Shown here: one piece after another, positions 44,516 to 57,021 of the stretch
Layout: each line of letters begins with the position of its first letter
Numbering within the stretch: position 1 is the stretch's first letter
Assembly: GCA_034769895.1 (NCBI GenBank)
Contig: CM068367.1
Span: 87,463,899 to 87,527,898, forward strand
DNA: 64,000 nt
From: Magicicada septendecula
Taxonomy: Eukaryota > Arthropoda > Insecta > Hemiptera > Cicadidae
Direction: 5' to 3'
Made by a program: the position numbers and the translations under genes
Notes under the pieces: generated by a model
The model's input: the letters and a program-made list of their open reading frames with translations, nothing else
Databases searched by the model: none
Told to the model about the DNA's origin: nothing

Positions 44516-46754
44516 CCTATTTTTGCTCCAAAATATTTTCCCATGATCAGTTTTCTTTCCATAGTTCTAATACGTAATCTTATAGTTTAAAAAAATCTTT
44601 ACTAAAATAAATATATAAAATAATTTTCTAATATTAATACACAGACGTGAAAGCTGAATATTATTTGGGCAACTAGATAGTAAATATCAGGCGACTCAAA
44701 TGACGTGCATAAGAGGTGTTATAATAATTACGAGATATGATAAATTCAGAAAATTATCATCTGATAAGGACTCTGCTGGAGGTGAAACCCAAACCCAAAA
44801 TTATCGAGTGATAAAGATTAAAACTGTTTGGGTAAGCAAGGCACAGAAGAGACAAAACGAGGAGAACTGACAAGAGAGGAAACTCCAGAGGAGACCAAGA
44901 GATAGATCACGAAAGAACGTGATCTTGTCTGATACGATGAAACCAATGTTAGAGTATTAAATTAGTGTCGTTGTAATTCTGTAAATTGAAGTAGCATCTA
45001 AACAGGTATATTGAGTTGTTGATTGTAATAGAATTCACTTCAAACGAGCTTATTACGTAAGAGCTATTATCACTTGATCATATTACGCCAGAGATTAGTC
45101 CGTATTAGACATCAAAATGTCTGGAATAACATCGATACAGAACTCCCCTGTCGTAGAGACATTTTCTCCTGTCTCGTCGTAGTTGCAACCCTCTCCCCGC
45201 CTTCACAACACGCAGATTCGCTATTCACACGCCCTATTTTCTATTTACACGGTGACTACGACGACGACGACGACAAGGTTGTTTTTTATCATTTTTTCGA
45301 TATACCAGTAATATCATTCTGTCGAGTCTTCTCTCTCGCCGTATCAGAAATTCAGTCACCCCTCGGGTTTCGCCGTACTCTCGCTGATTGGATTATCTTG
45401 CAAACCGTTTCCACCGACTTTCCTATACACTCGAATATTTCTGCACTTTGACTCTCGAGATTCGATCTTTTTTTTCATTTCTTTCTTTAGACGTGGTAAT
45501 AGCGTTTACAGAATTTCGGAGGTATTTACCATTCAAACCAGCAGAAAGTAATTCAAAGAGCACCAAAACAATAAACGCAAAACCAAAGTAATGAATGGTA
45601 AAAGGGATAATATAATCAATGAAGTAAATAATTATAAATAGCCTATTTATTTGGCTTTTAATTGTTTAGCCGTTTACATTCTTTTGGTCAAACGTATACA
45701 AAATTGTCAACTTTTGTTTATTTATACAGTTGGTGCTTAGTGGCGTGTTGTTACGTCATTACACCACCATGTTCTACATGTTGTCTCAGCAGAGCCCACC
45801 TGTGCTGTTTGTGTGCGTACGTATGCTACTTTGAGAACAAATACAATTACGTGGCACTTAACTTGCGTCAACTATCGAGGCTGTTCCAGACTTCACTGGT
45901 CACGCACTGTGTTCAAGGTCACAATCTAGTGTTTTCGAGTAGTCTTGACGCGTATTATGGATTATCCTGAAACACTTGTGTTATCTATTCAAACAACGAC
46001 AGCTGCCGCTTTGAAGTCAATTTAAGTGGCGATTTATTCAAGTGAGGTTCGAAATATTGTGGCGAAGTATTATTGTGTTACAATTGTGCGGGGCTCTATT
46101 AGTTGACATTATTATTACGTGTGGACAAATTTTGCTCGGATTATTGTTCAAGTTGAGTATAAACTCTATTTGTAATTAATTAAAGCTGGTGATTAGTGAT
46201 TTCATTGGTGTCTTGAATTTTGTTTCCACTGCAACATAAGACGATCAGTTGTCAGGGTTGTAGCGCCCCCTGATAATTATGATGTTAACCCGTATTTTCA
46301 ATTAGGTGACAAAATCCGATTCCTTGAATTTTAATTTAACGTTCTATTCTGATTCAAGTATTTTTCATTTTTATAATTTTGTATATACTGCTTTATTTTC
46401 AAACGGTCTTTTTTAAATTTACTAATCTTTTTTCATTTGTATTTCTTATTTTTAATATTTCTACGATTAATGAAGTAGGAAATTAACGTTCGGTTTTCGC
46501 CACTTCCGTTACGCGTTCGTATGAAGAAAATCGTATCTCGGATTTCATGACGCACAACGTTTTGAAAAAAGTTTCACCTAAAACAAGTAGTTTAAGGCAA
46601 TCCAATACAATTTGTGGTCTTTTGTTTTTAAACTTCTTGTTTCGATTTTCTAACGTCACTGAAAGTTTTATAGTTACCCCAACCGTGTTACAATTTACTC
46701 GAAGTTAACTTTAACTTCTCTTGTAAACTTTCGTTAATAATGGACTGATTGTCG
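44516..46754. other. Unassigned sequence
   Basis: The 125-codon (45074-45451) and 102-codon (45662-45970) plus-strand frames have no domain signature and lie in ordinary intergenic DNA. They are not called as genes. Confidence 0.4.
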
Positions 46755-46805
46755 GTTGATGATGATGCCTCATCGTAATATGGGCGAAACGTTTGGTTTT
46801 AAAAG
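46755..46805 (+). repeat. Orphan PLE-type terminal box
   Basis: GTTGATGATGATGCCTCATC, then GGGCGAAACGTTTGG, matches the spacing of the box after the PLE endonuclease at 37.9 kb, including the trailing TTTGG. No endonuclease sequence precedes it. Confidence 0.55.
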
Positions 46806-47799
46806 ATATAAAAAGTCGTGTGTTGAACCGATAAACTGTTATTATGAACTCAACCTTGTATGTCACGGATTTCGACTGATGACATCATTAATCGAAAGGC
46901 TATCTTGTTATGATGACGTCGATTCCATTTCGAGCACAGTGTGAGACCTCGATGGTAATTTACCACCAGCGACGTCCGACGTTTCATAACGGCATGTCAA
47001 CGTATTAACGTCGTCATAACGGAGTACGATCGGTCGATTACTAAGCGTCGGATTCACTGCACAGCGATACACTGTAATTCTCGACTGTTAATTACGAACG
47101 GGGATCAATCGCCACCCTGCCCGCTCGCAGTAACCTGTAATATATCAGTGACATTGTGTCGGTTGGATAACTTTGTACGGTATCAGTGTTATACGAATTA
47201 CTATTTAAATTACTAGATAAATATGCCAGAACAGGGAAGTTGCTTTTGTAGGTCAAATAAGTCAATTTCAGTGAACTCACAAAGCCGTATGGAAACACTA
47301 CATTACACATCAAATCCCCCTCAACTACGCGAAAATAATATACCTTACACATATCCATATATGGTAATATAATAATTATCAAATAATTATTCTCACAACC
47401 AGTGTTAAAATAATACTCCCTGATGGAACAACTGAACACTTCAAATAATCATGTGCCGCACTGCCATGGTCTTCACATATGTTCCTAGTCTGATAACGGA
47501 AAACACGATTCTGTTAAAGTGACGTCGGGCAATGCAGGTTTAACAGTTGCATACAAAAGTATTTTTTATAATTACTACGATATTACGATAATTTTAAAAA
47601 TGTATGCAATTTTTGTTTATTTGAAAACTTGTGCCCTGATTTATTTACATTTATATGCCCCCTTCAAAGTATTCTCAGTGGATTTAAAAGGATTATACCA
47701 ACTTTCTTTCAGTCTTCAAACCATTCCTCGAATGCACTTCTTTGTATACCACTGGAGTCGCTCAGAGATTTTTGTTTCGAGGCGGTTGTCAGACTGTTT

Positions 47800-48105
47800 T
47801 GAATGTGATGACCAAGGGGTTGCCCCGTCGCCCGCTGTTGTGCCGCGCCCCGAACTTCTTATAGAGCTCCCGCCGTGGGGACCAAAAGACTCCTGAGTAT
47901 TTAGACGTAGGCCGTGGGTTTTCAATTAGAGACTAGTTGAGCGTGAGGCTTCGCCGAGGTCGGGTCCAAGATTCACCTGGCACAGATGGCTTTTGACCGG
48001 CGGCAGTAAAACTTTGTGAAAAGTGTCTGTATGACTGCGTTCACACAGGGATTCTAGAATGGTCTTGTTAAAAGTTACATAGTGGGTTTTACATGCCCAG
48101 CGCAG
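47800..48105 (+). repeat. Unclassified repeat, copy 1
   Basis: Shares ordered blocks with 49240-49560: CGAACTTC…GAGCTCCCGCCG, GGTCCAAGATTCACCTGGCACA, GTAAAACTTTGTGAAAAGTGTC and GCGTTCA. Same orientation, about 1.4 kb apart. Class unknown. Confidence 0.65.
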
Positions 48106-49239
48106 CCATCGGTCCAGGAGAGACTGAAACTTACGCTTATAGGTTTTGGCCAAGAAGCCCCACAAAGGGATCGGGGGGGGGGTTACTTGGTCATTTTTTT
48201 TTTTTTATTGTGCACTCATATTCACCACGAACAGTAGAGTTTCTAGCATCAAGTTCCAGTAACTGGTACAAGCTGATGAGTCCCCTTTTTTTGGTATCCT
48301 ATTTACTGAATGACAGTTATGTGTACATTTTTGTTTTTCCTTTGTAGACCCCAGTGACGCGCCGACACAGTGTATAAAGTGTGCGGGGCACACAGGCGCT
48401 AGGATAGTAAAGGCGTCAAAAACTTCAGGCGAGGAGGAAATATTTCAAAAAAAATGTTATTCGTTAAGTTAATTGTACTAACCTTTTCGGTGCTCTGGAC
48501 GGGTATTCTCGACAAATTTTTATGACTGTATGGTGCTCCTGACGTGTTAATTCGCAGGTCATTTTAAATTGGTGAAGTGCTCAGAGCGATTTTGTATACC
48601 TGTGGCTGTAATTAACGGGACTAGCGTTGTACATATACGAACTTTGTGTTCAACATTTTTATAATAAATAAATTTCGTATTTCATTTGTACTCACTGATA
48701 CGTTTTTATAATGTGATTTTAATTGTGGGGAAGAGGCTACAGGAGCGCTAACTAAAGTTCTGCACAAAGGCGCCGGATACTACTGGCGCGCCTCTGGTAA
48801 ACCCCCTTATGCGAAATAAAGTTATCTGTATTAGGCGCATTTTCAATCGTGACTATAATTTGTTAAATATAATTTAATTACAATAATCTGCGTTCGCTCA
48901 TACTATGTAATTATTTTTTTGAAGGTTTCTCGTGAGCGAATCTTTTATTTATTTATAAGAAAAGCCTACGCTTTAAATATATTCGTACAAACTAGGTTTA
49001 AAAACTTGCAAAAACTGTACTCGATCATGATAAAACGTTTGACAACGCGTAACTAAAAATATATTTAACAAGATTTTAAACTTATATATTCTTTATATAC
49101 CCCATATCTTTATCTTTTTATATTCTGGATGACCGGTAAAATTCAGCCTCAGATCGTTTTAAACCTGTTAGTTGCTGTCAACTTATTCAGGCGTGCTAGC
49201 ACATGCTTCTTCGTAAAACCAATCAGTAGTTTAGGGGCT
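48106..49239. other. Unassigned sequence between the two repeat copies
   Basis: Contains a G run at 48173-48181 and an adjacent T run. No gene is recognised. Confidence 0.4.
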
Positions 49240-49560
49240 GTCGCCAATCAGCAACGGAGAAGCCTGTCACCCAAACCATTATGCCGGTTCCGAGCTTCAA
49301 ATGAGCTCCCACCGCGGTGACAATGATGGCTAGTGATTTCTAGGTTTGACCTACTTAGAGCTTCAGTTAGATGTTATCTAATTCAGGTTGAAGGTTCGCT
49401 TAGAACGGGCCCAAGATTCACCTGGCACAAATAGGCTATGACCGAGGACGCTTATTACGGGGTTGCCTTGTCACAGCAGCGGTAGAACTTCATGGAAAGT
49501 ATCCGTATTGTGGCGTTCAGGGGACGGACACCTAGAGCGCTGCAGATAGTCATAGATAGT
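49240..49560 (+). repeat. Unclassified repeat, copy 2
   Basis: Counterpart of 47800-48105: CGAGCTTCAAATGAGCTCCC, GGGCCCAAGATTCACCTGGC, GTAGAACTTCATGGAAAGTA and GCGTTCA. It has about 60 bases not seen in copy 1. Confidence 0.65.
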
Positions 49561-50287
49561 TAAATACATTATTCCTTCTTAAAGCAAGAACGTTCTCGGA
49601 ATAAATTCGAAATGAACGATCCAGAGCGAGTGCGCGTGTTTGTATATGTGCATGATATAGGCCTACAGACACGTACACAAACTAACAGGTGTGTTTACGC
49701 AACACAGTATGTACAGTTATGTAAGCGGCGCGTAGGGAGACAACACGAATCTAGAGCAGTATAGACCTATACGTATCAATCTCAGCCGGGTTAACGGTAC
49801 GTGTGTCCCACACTGCGGTGGTGCCCACTTACGTAACGTACAGGCAGGCGGCAGGCCGCTCCCGTACTGCTGTGACAGACACGTTTATAGCAAAGGTCCG
49901 CGCGCACATAAATACTGAACGCCGCCGATACCACGCGATCGCCTTGTACGGACACTTGACAGTCGTAACTGTTAATCTCGTGTAGCGTTAGGGTCGATGT
50001 TACTAACTATTAGCGGGTCTACAGACAGCGAGTATGCGGCACTCCTATATAAGCCCGCTGGAGGACAGTCTACACGAAGCTACAGGTTATAGTGAACCAT
50101 TTAAAATGTTAATTGTTATTTCTCCCTTCTCCACGAGGAACCTCGCCCCCCCTCCAATCACTGGTCAAAATTTAAAATTCCTGTCTCCGATTTTCCACAC
50201 TTTCACTGCAGCTATTATAGTCTGCAATTCTTAAAACACTTCGACCGTTGTATATAAATATATAAATATTGTGTGTGTATAATATAT

Positions 50288-50290
50288 ATC

Positions 50291-50324
<34 letters not shown>
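50288..50324. repeat. (CA)n microsatellite
   Basis: CA run directly left of repeat copy B. Confidence 0.95.
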
Positions 50325-50327
<3 letters not shown>

Positions 50328-50332
50328 TGTTC

Positions 50333-50680
50333 CAGTGACATAACTCGGAGTTGCCCCTGGGAGGGAAGATGAGGCTAGATTAAGGCTGGACTCCCCATTT
50401 CCTCAGGATAAATAAAAAATTCAGGGTTCTGCGCATATAATTTAATGAACACATTTAAAACATTTAAAATACATTTATAAAATATAGGTAAGACAACAAA
50501 CACGTAATTTAAGTTATTTACCAATGCAGACTGAGACTCTTAACTTTACATACTTTTTTATTAATTTACAAATATCGTATTTCTTTATTTCTACAATTAT
50601 TTATAAGCCTTACTTTCAACACTAGAGAAGTGCATCTACGTTAAAATGGAATTTCGCTAAAATTTGTAATAATAGCTCTG
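50333..50680 (+). repeat. Diverged interspersed repeat, copy B
   Basis: Begins CAGTGACATAACTCGGAG, the best-preserved CAGTGGCGTAACTA-type terminus in the window. Blocks shared with copies A and C are listed under copy A. No coding sequence. Confidence 0.6.
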
Positions 50681-50689
50681 AGGGGGGGG

Positions 50690-51022
50690 GGGTTAAGGTT
50701 TGAAAGAAAAATCTTGAGTAGAATATTTGGTGCGATTGAAGAAGGACATACTTGTAGAATAAGGAAAAATGAAGGGATCTAAAAAGTTGTATGCACTTAT
50801 TGCAGGGAAAGATTTAGTAAGGTTCATAAAAGCACAAAGAATAAGTTAGCTGGGGCAAGTTGGAAGACGAAGGTAGGGTCGACCAAGGAAAAGATGAATG
50901 CACGACGTCACCCGAGACTTTGCTACGATGGGTATAAGAGGAAGCAAAAAATTGGCGAATGGAAGAGGGGCTTGGAGGAAGATTGTTGCGGAGGCTAAGG
51001 CCCATCAGCGGCTGTAGAGCCA
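50690..51022 (+). pseudogene. LINE 3' end with the complete C-terminal block
   Basis: The sequence starts with RFERKILSRIFGAIEEGHT, shifts frame, then reads VRFIKAQRISWLGQVGR, GRPRKRWMHDV, MGIRGSKKLA and WRKIVAEAKAHQRL, stop near 51016. These are, in order, the last conserved blocks of insect LINE polyproteins, ending with the diagnostic EAKxHxxL-stop. At least two frameshifts make it inactive. The preceding RT domain is absent. It lies directly right of repeat copy B. Confidence 0.85.
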
Positions 51023-52950
51023 GTGAAAGAAGAACCAGGATTGACCACCCCCGTTGTTACACCACTGCTTTGTTCCTAATTAAGTCTCATTGTCTCACTG
51101 CCTTTACTCACTCATCCCTAAAGGCAAACCCTTGTAGCTGCAGCCACGTATTCCTATTCCCCAGCAGTCTTCTTTGTCTTCACGCAAGAAACACATTCCA
51201 TTTAACTCATCACACTTTTTAAATACTGGGCCAACTCGCCAGTGTTTTCTATAACATCTTGCATTCAAGAATGTTTTGCTGAAAGGTCTCACGCCAGACT
51301 ACACGTCCCAAAACTCTTGTTGTCCTAATGCCTGCACCGTTTATTAAAGCCCTTTTCTCGCTAATTGGACTCATATTAAGTGCCTTATTTCCTGTTTACT
51401 GTATTGTGTCATGTACCCGGGCGGTTTTGGTGGTTAAACCCCCCCCCCCAAATATTAAAAATCAAATTTTGTAATCAACGTATGTGCAAATATTAAAAGT
51501 ATAGTAATTACCATATTCTCACTAAGAAATGACTATTTTTAATATTACAAAATGATCAATTAAAAATCAGTATTATTATATCAATAAAGTAAGTATGTAT
51601 TGATTAAGTAGTTTAAATTATTCAGTAAGCTTATGCAAAATAGTGAGCAAGTGCTTACATGATTTTTTTACTCATGGTTCTTACAAAGATTCGACTCCTA
51701 TCTGCAATGTATACGTAGGGCTCTTTTAGATGTGGCAATTTCATTTTCACCTTTTCGTCCGACTTTGACTGCCTATACTTGCAGGCCATCGTTCCTTCAG
51801 AAAAGCCGCGCTTGTCGAAAAAAGAACGAGGAAAACCAAAATTGTCCACCTTGTTTCCAAGATTCCAAACCGCATATCCAAAGAAATTCTGGATGCGCCT
51901 CTGCATGTATTTATATATCACAAAACACAAGATTAATCCTTAGTCTATTCCATCTCCATGAGATTCTTTGTTTTTTCATGCAGACCTTTCAAAGCTTCAT
52001 ATACGAGCTTTCGTTTGTAAAGTTTTAATTCCTTATGCTTTTTTTTGTCTGTTAGCTTCCATGCTTCCATTGGTATACATTGTCCTTATAATTTCGAACA
52101 CATCTTATATTGCAGAAGGTGTCAATGGTCCCAAAACGGTTCAAAGACGCTGACTAAATATAACAAAAGTGTTGTAAATTCAAGTGTTTCTGTCTTCAGC
52201 GTTTTTAACATACAACACGCTTACCCCGTCTAAGTCCCGTATTTATATACCTGCTCGCATCATTCCGAGCAGTAAACAAGCGTGCATGTAAGACAGAAAA
52301 TTACACGTGACCTTTGACAGGCCACAACTGCCCGCCGCCGGCTTACTCACGGTTTTGTCACAAGAACAGCATACGATTACCAGCCAGCCAAACTATTTAT
52401 TATCGCGAAAACAACTAAGAAACAACATCTACTCACTGCAACTGTTGTAATTTGCTTTTATTGTTAGCTTTACTACCTCTAGAGTGCGCAGCATGAATAT
52501 TTAAATAGTACATTCCTTCGCTATTGGCAGAGGTTTGCTACTATATACCAGCTACTCAACCTTGAATCCGTATCGGAGTATGGAAAAAACGCAGACTGCG
52601 CAAACCCGCAATTACACAATAGCAAATAATAGCACTTAACTGTCGAGATAATAATACAGATAGTCAGCTTGGCGCGCGCATAATGAATTATTAATTTAAT
52701 TTTCCGCAAAAACAACTACTGAGTAACTGCGAACAAAGCACCGTATTGGATGTTAGTGTCTACTGGGGATGAAAATAAAAAAAAACCATTGAATTAAACA
52801 TCGAAGTACCCGTCGGCCTTGTTTCATCATTGGTTGACAATATGCCATTATTTTATGTGAAAAAAGAAGTTCAAGGTAGAATTTTATTCTTTATCGAGTT
52901 GCTAGAAATACGAGGAAATGTACAATATCTGAAATTAATAAATGCTTATT
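51023..52950. other. Unassigned sequence
   Basis: A C run (51440-51449) follows GGTTAAAC. The 91-codon minus-strand frame at 51655-51930 is unrecognised. The rest holds nothing I can name. Confidence 0.4.
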
Positions 52951-52954
52951 AAAT

Positions 52955-53335
52955 CTCACTAACCATTCTCTTCGCGGATGACCAAGCTATATTCGCCACT
53001 TCAGAAGACGATCTCCAGCGACCAATATACATCTTACATACAATAGGAAAAGAATATAACTGTAACATATCTTAATCAAAGGCAAAAGTAATGAATGAGT
53101 AGATAAAAAATATGATTTAGATATTTTTGCAGTTAATTAAAGGATTAAAGAATACAGAAGAAAATAGATTCAACACATAGATAGAATGGAAGAAAGTAGA
53201 ATACCGAAGATAGCGAAAGATTACAACCCTAGAAGCAGAAGGAAATTTGGTAGACCTAAGAAAATGTGGACTGTGGAATAGGAACAGGCCGCTAAAGCCT
53301 AAAACCGTTAAGAAGATGATGATGATAAATATCAC
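52955..53335 (+). pseudogene. LINE with RT catalytic motif, internally deleted
   Basis: LTILFADDQAIFATSEDDLQ is the reverse transcriptase catalytic box (FADD) and its usual continuation; it runs on to SKAKVMNE. About 50 bp later the sequence is already at the far C-terminus: RRKWIQHIDRMEESRIPK, KDYNPRSRRKFGRPKKMW. Roughly 150-200 residues that normally lie between are missing. It ends in a short GAT microsatellite near 53315. This is the only place in the window where a LINE RT active site can be read. Confidence 0.85.
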
Positions 53336-55316
53336 TAAACTAAAACTGAACCAGGTAGTGAGTTTCAAACAATAAAATTGAAAGGAAATTAATTTTTCCT
53401 CAAGTCTATTTCTTGTTTGGTACCGTTTTTCGTCGCTCTTTGGTACAATATTTTTGTGTAAGCTCTCGAAGTGGTATAATTCATCGAGAAATATAATTAT
53501 ATAATTCTTCGAGGTATAATTCTAAATTCGGAGAATATTTATCCGATGGCGGTACGGTCTCGTGGTTGAAGCATTCGTGGTTCCTCCACTTCCACAGTCA
53601 AGCGCCACATGCATGAGTGCAGAAACTTGGATATATGATCACACTGAGGCTCCGTGGCTGAGGACTTGTACCTTGACAGGGTAGACGGGGTACGATTATA
53701 TTACAATAAGCATAAAAGAAATTGAAAACGATGAAAGAATGTAAACCACTAGAAATCTAAAGGCCAAATTCGTCTATGTTCCTGAAGGTAAAAACAGGCT
53801 AGCGGAACCTAGTCAACGATGGTGATAGCAAAGATCAGTACAGACGAAAAATAAGAACAATAATGTTTTAGGGCTTTATTTTTATGATCGTAAATTTTAT
53901 GGTCATAAAGATATCCTGATCATGAGATCTGAGTCTTACAGAAGCAATAGCTTAAAACAAACGCTCCTGTTAACTCGTCAACTCGCGGTTATGCCACTTA
54001 ACCCAGAAACGCTCAAAATCCATGGAACCTTTAAAGAAACAGAGGGAAGAAATGAGAAAAAATTATTCATGTAAATTTTCAAATTATAATTATTAAAAAA
54101 AAACAATACTTTCCTTGGCGTGACTGAACTTTGAGAGAGAGAGAGAGAGAGAGAGATTGTCTACAGATAGTCAATACTTGAGACAGACATACAGATAGGT
54201 TGACTATTATTAAAATACTATTTTTCGCCGTTTTGAAAAAAATAAACAACAAACTGTCTTCATAAAATGTTATGCATGTAGATTAGAAATTAAGATATAT
54301 ATTTTCAGTAGGCCTATACCCTTTAATAACGTAGGGACGATTTCGCAAACCACTCAACGCCAAACGTAGTTTCAGAATTAAAAGCAAAATATTGTATTGA
54401 AAAAATATATCTATAATATATTTTCGCGATTTAACAGTAGAGAATTGTTACTGCGGTCTAGAGGCATCATTTTCCTGTCCAGCCAGCCGAAATGAACTCG
54501 TTCTAAAACAAACAGATTCCCCTGCTTTGTGGGTAGAAATAGATTGGCTATACACATTGTATTTAGACGCTCGGCTCGGCAGATACCGTCAGATATCCTA
54601 ATTCAAAACTGACATGCGCAGTATAACGTCAAAGTAAAGATCAAAGTTAATTTCTTTTGAAATTTCTTTCCCATTTTCGTACAACCGATGTTTATTACAT
54701 AATGGTACATAATTACGCAAGAAAGTTGGTCATTTATGCACAATGGCACACTATATAAAATCCAGTCAGGATACATATTTGTCTAGCCTTCCAATGTACT
54801 TTAAATAAATTAATTTTTCTAACTGCGTGCTATGGTGCCGACATAATCTTAGAATGATTTGAGCCGCCTCATTTCCCCTCCTCAAAGTTTTGAAAAATAA
54901 AAAACGGCACAGATTGACAACGATATTTCTCTGATTGTTTGTTTATACCTCTTGGTTTGTGTAGCTATTCGCTTTATTTTTAGCGTACGTCTACACAAGA
55001 ACCTTCTGTCAAAACCTTCAAGGGATTTTTAATGCCTTTACTTCCAGCATTCATGTTTCCGAACCGTAGGTGAGCTATGCTCCAAAGACAACTTTTGATT
55101 AAAGTTTCCAATTGCAACCCTGGTATCATTGCACGAGCCAAGCAACTTCTCAGTTTTAACTCGACTTTTTTTGTCTGTCCGCCTGTCTACTCATCTACCT
55201 ACTGTCTGCCTGTCTAGGGTACGTCTCACGATTGAACGCATCAATCGATTTTCGTGAAAAATGGCGTGCGTGTCTGTACATTTACTCCACACACCCCCAG
55301 GTGTGGTTGGTCTAGA
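53336..55316. other. Unassigned sequence left of the hAT element
   Basis: A GA run lies at 54134-54155. On the minus strand, 55160-55010 reads LARAMIPGLQLETLIKSCLW and may be a short LINE piece of the LIKSxLWSxALYG type, low confidence. Nothing else is recognised. Confidence 0.4.
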
Positions 55317-55317
55317 G

Positions 55318-57013
55318 CAGTGATTCCCAAAGTGGTCTATATCGACCCCCAGGGGTCGATTCCGACATGCAAGGGGTCCATGGCAGTGGGGGAAAAATGG
55401 GGGTGCATGAGATGTAAATGGGGGTCCACGAGAGTGGATCCCATTTAGGCAGGTCGTCACCAAGGTCTTGGCTTTCCGTAAATGTAACAATCCACCTAAC
55501 AATAGCACCTATGTACTTAATTAGATAATACTTTCTTATAATAGACATATAGGCTATGATATATTTATATTACTTAATTGTATATTAAATTTATTTCACA
55601 AAAATGTGTAAGTAGGTTATTCGCTGTGTGCAGGGGGTACAAACTTCCATAAGCTCAATGTGCTCACTTTTTTATCCTGCTTTGAGTGCCCTCTGCAGCT
55701 GTCGACCTACGAGGGAACTAATTTTTCAATGGCGCCAAATTTAAAATTGAAATAGAGAAGTATAAAAAATTGACTTACCAAAAATTAATAAAAAAATAAT
55801 TTATAAACTAAATATGAAAAGGAAAACAAGGAGAACAAAAAGATAAATAAACGCAGTAAACAAAATTCGGAGCAACGCGTTGAATTATAGGTTATTTGCG
55901 CAGTTGTGTGTAGAAAATGACGAGAAATTTCATCAATTACTCCTTCACACTGAAGTACGCTGGCTGTCAAAAGGCTTATGTTTGACAAGATTTTTTTCAC
56001 TATTTGAGACTATTACAGAGTTTTTGGATGCCAAAGATCCCATTTTAAAAGAAAATCTTATCCAATGGAAACCAGATATTGCTTATTTAACAGATTTGTT
56101 TGCTAAATTTAATGAGGTTAACTTGCAGTTACAAGGTGACGGTATAAATTTGATAAAAACAAAGTCCATCATTTCAGCTTTTCTTGCCAGATTGAAACTA
56201 ATGAAGCAGAACATTGGACGGCGTGAATTTGCCCAGTTTCCCAATTTGTTACAAACAAACTGCCGGGATGATGATGTTTCAGCATATGTTCAACATTTAG
56301 ATGTCCTTGTCACAGACTTAGAAACTAGGTTTCAGGATGTTTTGAGTATGGAAATACCACAGTGGATTATTAATCCATACGGTGACATTGAAGAAACGGA
56401 TATCGTATTACAAGAAGAAGTAATCGGAATAAGCACTAACAAAGAACTTAAGGTGCAGTTCAAAAAAGAATATCAGCAATTCTGGCTTCAGAGAGACATA
56501 CCTATGACTTATCCTGCACTATGGACCATCGTGAAAAAGTTCTTGATAGCTTTTCCAACCTCATACCTCGTAGAAAGGGGTTTCAGCGCAGTTGCCAATC
56601 TTCTTGTAAAAAAACGAAACAGGTTGGAAATCACTAGCAGAGGAGATTTAAGGTTAAACCTGACTAAATTAAAGCCCAATATTGAAAATTTACTATCAAA
56701 GCATCAGGCTCATCCCTCCCATTAAGTTGATTTTTTCTGTGTATTTATAAATTACTAAGAATATTATAAGATTCGCATTTTGTGTCGTTTGACTTAACAA
56801 ATATATAAGACTCAACATATTTTTCCTTTAATTTTTTTCCCACTCTACAATAACTAAAACCCCTATCAACGTGAGTACCTCTGTGTCAGCTGTCAAAAAC
56901 ACATTTAAAGTTGATGAATTTGTAAAAATTTAATATTAAGGTGACAAGGGGTCTACCCAACACAGAAAAAATAGGCAGGTGGTCTATGGGCCAAAAACGT
57001 TTGGGGACCTCTG
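55318..57013 (+). mobile_element. hAT DNA transposon with perfect 8-bp target duplication
   Basis: Flanked by GTCTAGAG at 55310-55317 and 57014-57021, a perfect 8-bp duplication as hAT elements make. The ends are inverted: CAGTGATTCCCAAAGTGG at the left and, reverse-complemented, CAGAGGTCCCCAAACG at the right, the CAGxGxTxCCCAAA pattern of hAT TIRs. TGGTCTA and GGGGTC-type subterminal motifs lie near both ends. At about 1.7 kb it is shorter than autonomous relatives because the N-terminal half of the transposase is missing. Confidence 0.95.
55880..56725 (+). CDS. hAT transposase C-terminal half (ZBED/SCAND3-like), 281-codon intact frame
   Basis: hAT transposases cut and paste DNA using an RNase H-like fold and dimerise through a C-terminal hATC region. 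Residues about 23-32 (LLHTEVRWLSKG) are the hallmark block of the ZBED5/FAM200/SCAND3-like hAT group. Residues about 220-260 (FPTSYLVERGFSAVANLLVKKRNRLE) form the hATC dimerisation motif, followed by LRLNLTKLKPNIENL. Full proteins of this group are usually 550-650 residues, so the BED zinc finger and the first catalytic aspartate are absent. The frame has no internal stop, in contrast to all other elements here except the BEL pol frame. The ATG may not be a true start; the frame could be an exon joined to upstream sequence, or simply a young deletion copy. A domesticated role is possible but unsupported. Confidence 0.88.
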   Translation: MNYRLFAQLCVENDEKFHQLLLHTEVRWLSKGLCLTRFFSLFETITEFLDAKDPILKENLIQWKPDIAYLTDLFAKFNEVNLQLQGDGINLIKTKSIISAFLARLKLMKQNIGRREFAQFPNLLQTNCRDDDVSAYVQHLDVLVTDLETRFQDVLSMEIPQWIINPYGDIEETDIVLQEEVIGISTNKELKVQFKKEYQQFWLQRDIPMTYPALWTIVKKFLIAFPTSYLVERGFSAVANLLVKKRNRLEITSRGDLRLNLTKLKPNIENLLSKHQAHPSH

Positions 57014-57021
57014 GTCTAGAG

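Noticed and set aside
53540..53700. Possible tRNA-derived SINE (GGTCTCGTGGTTGAAGC, GGCTCCGTGGCTGAGG)
   Set aside because: A-box-like stretches are present, but I could not find a convincing B box or a tail at the right distance.
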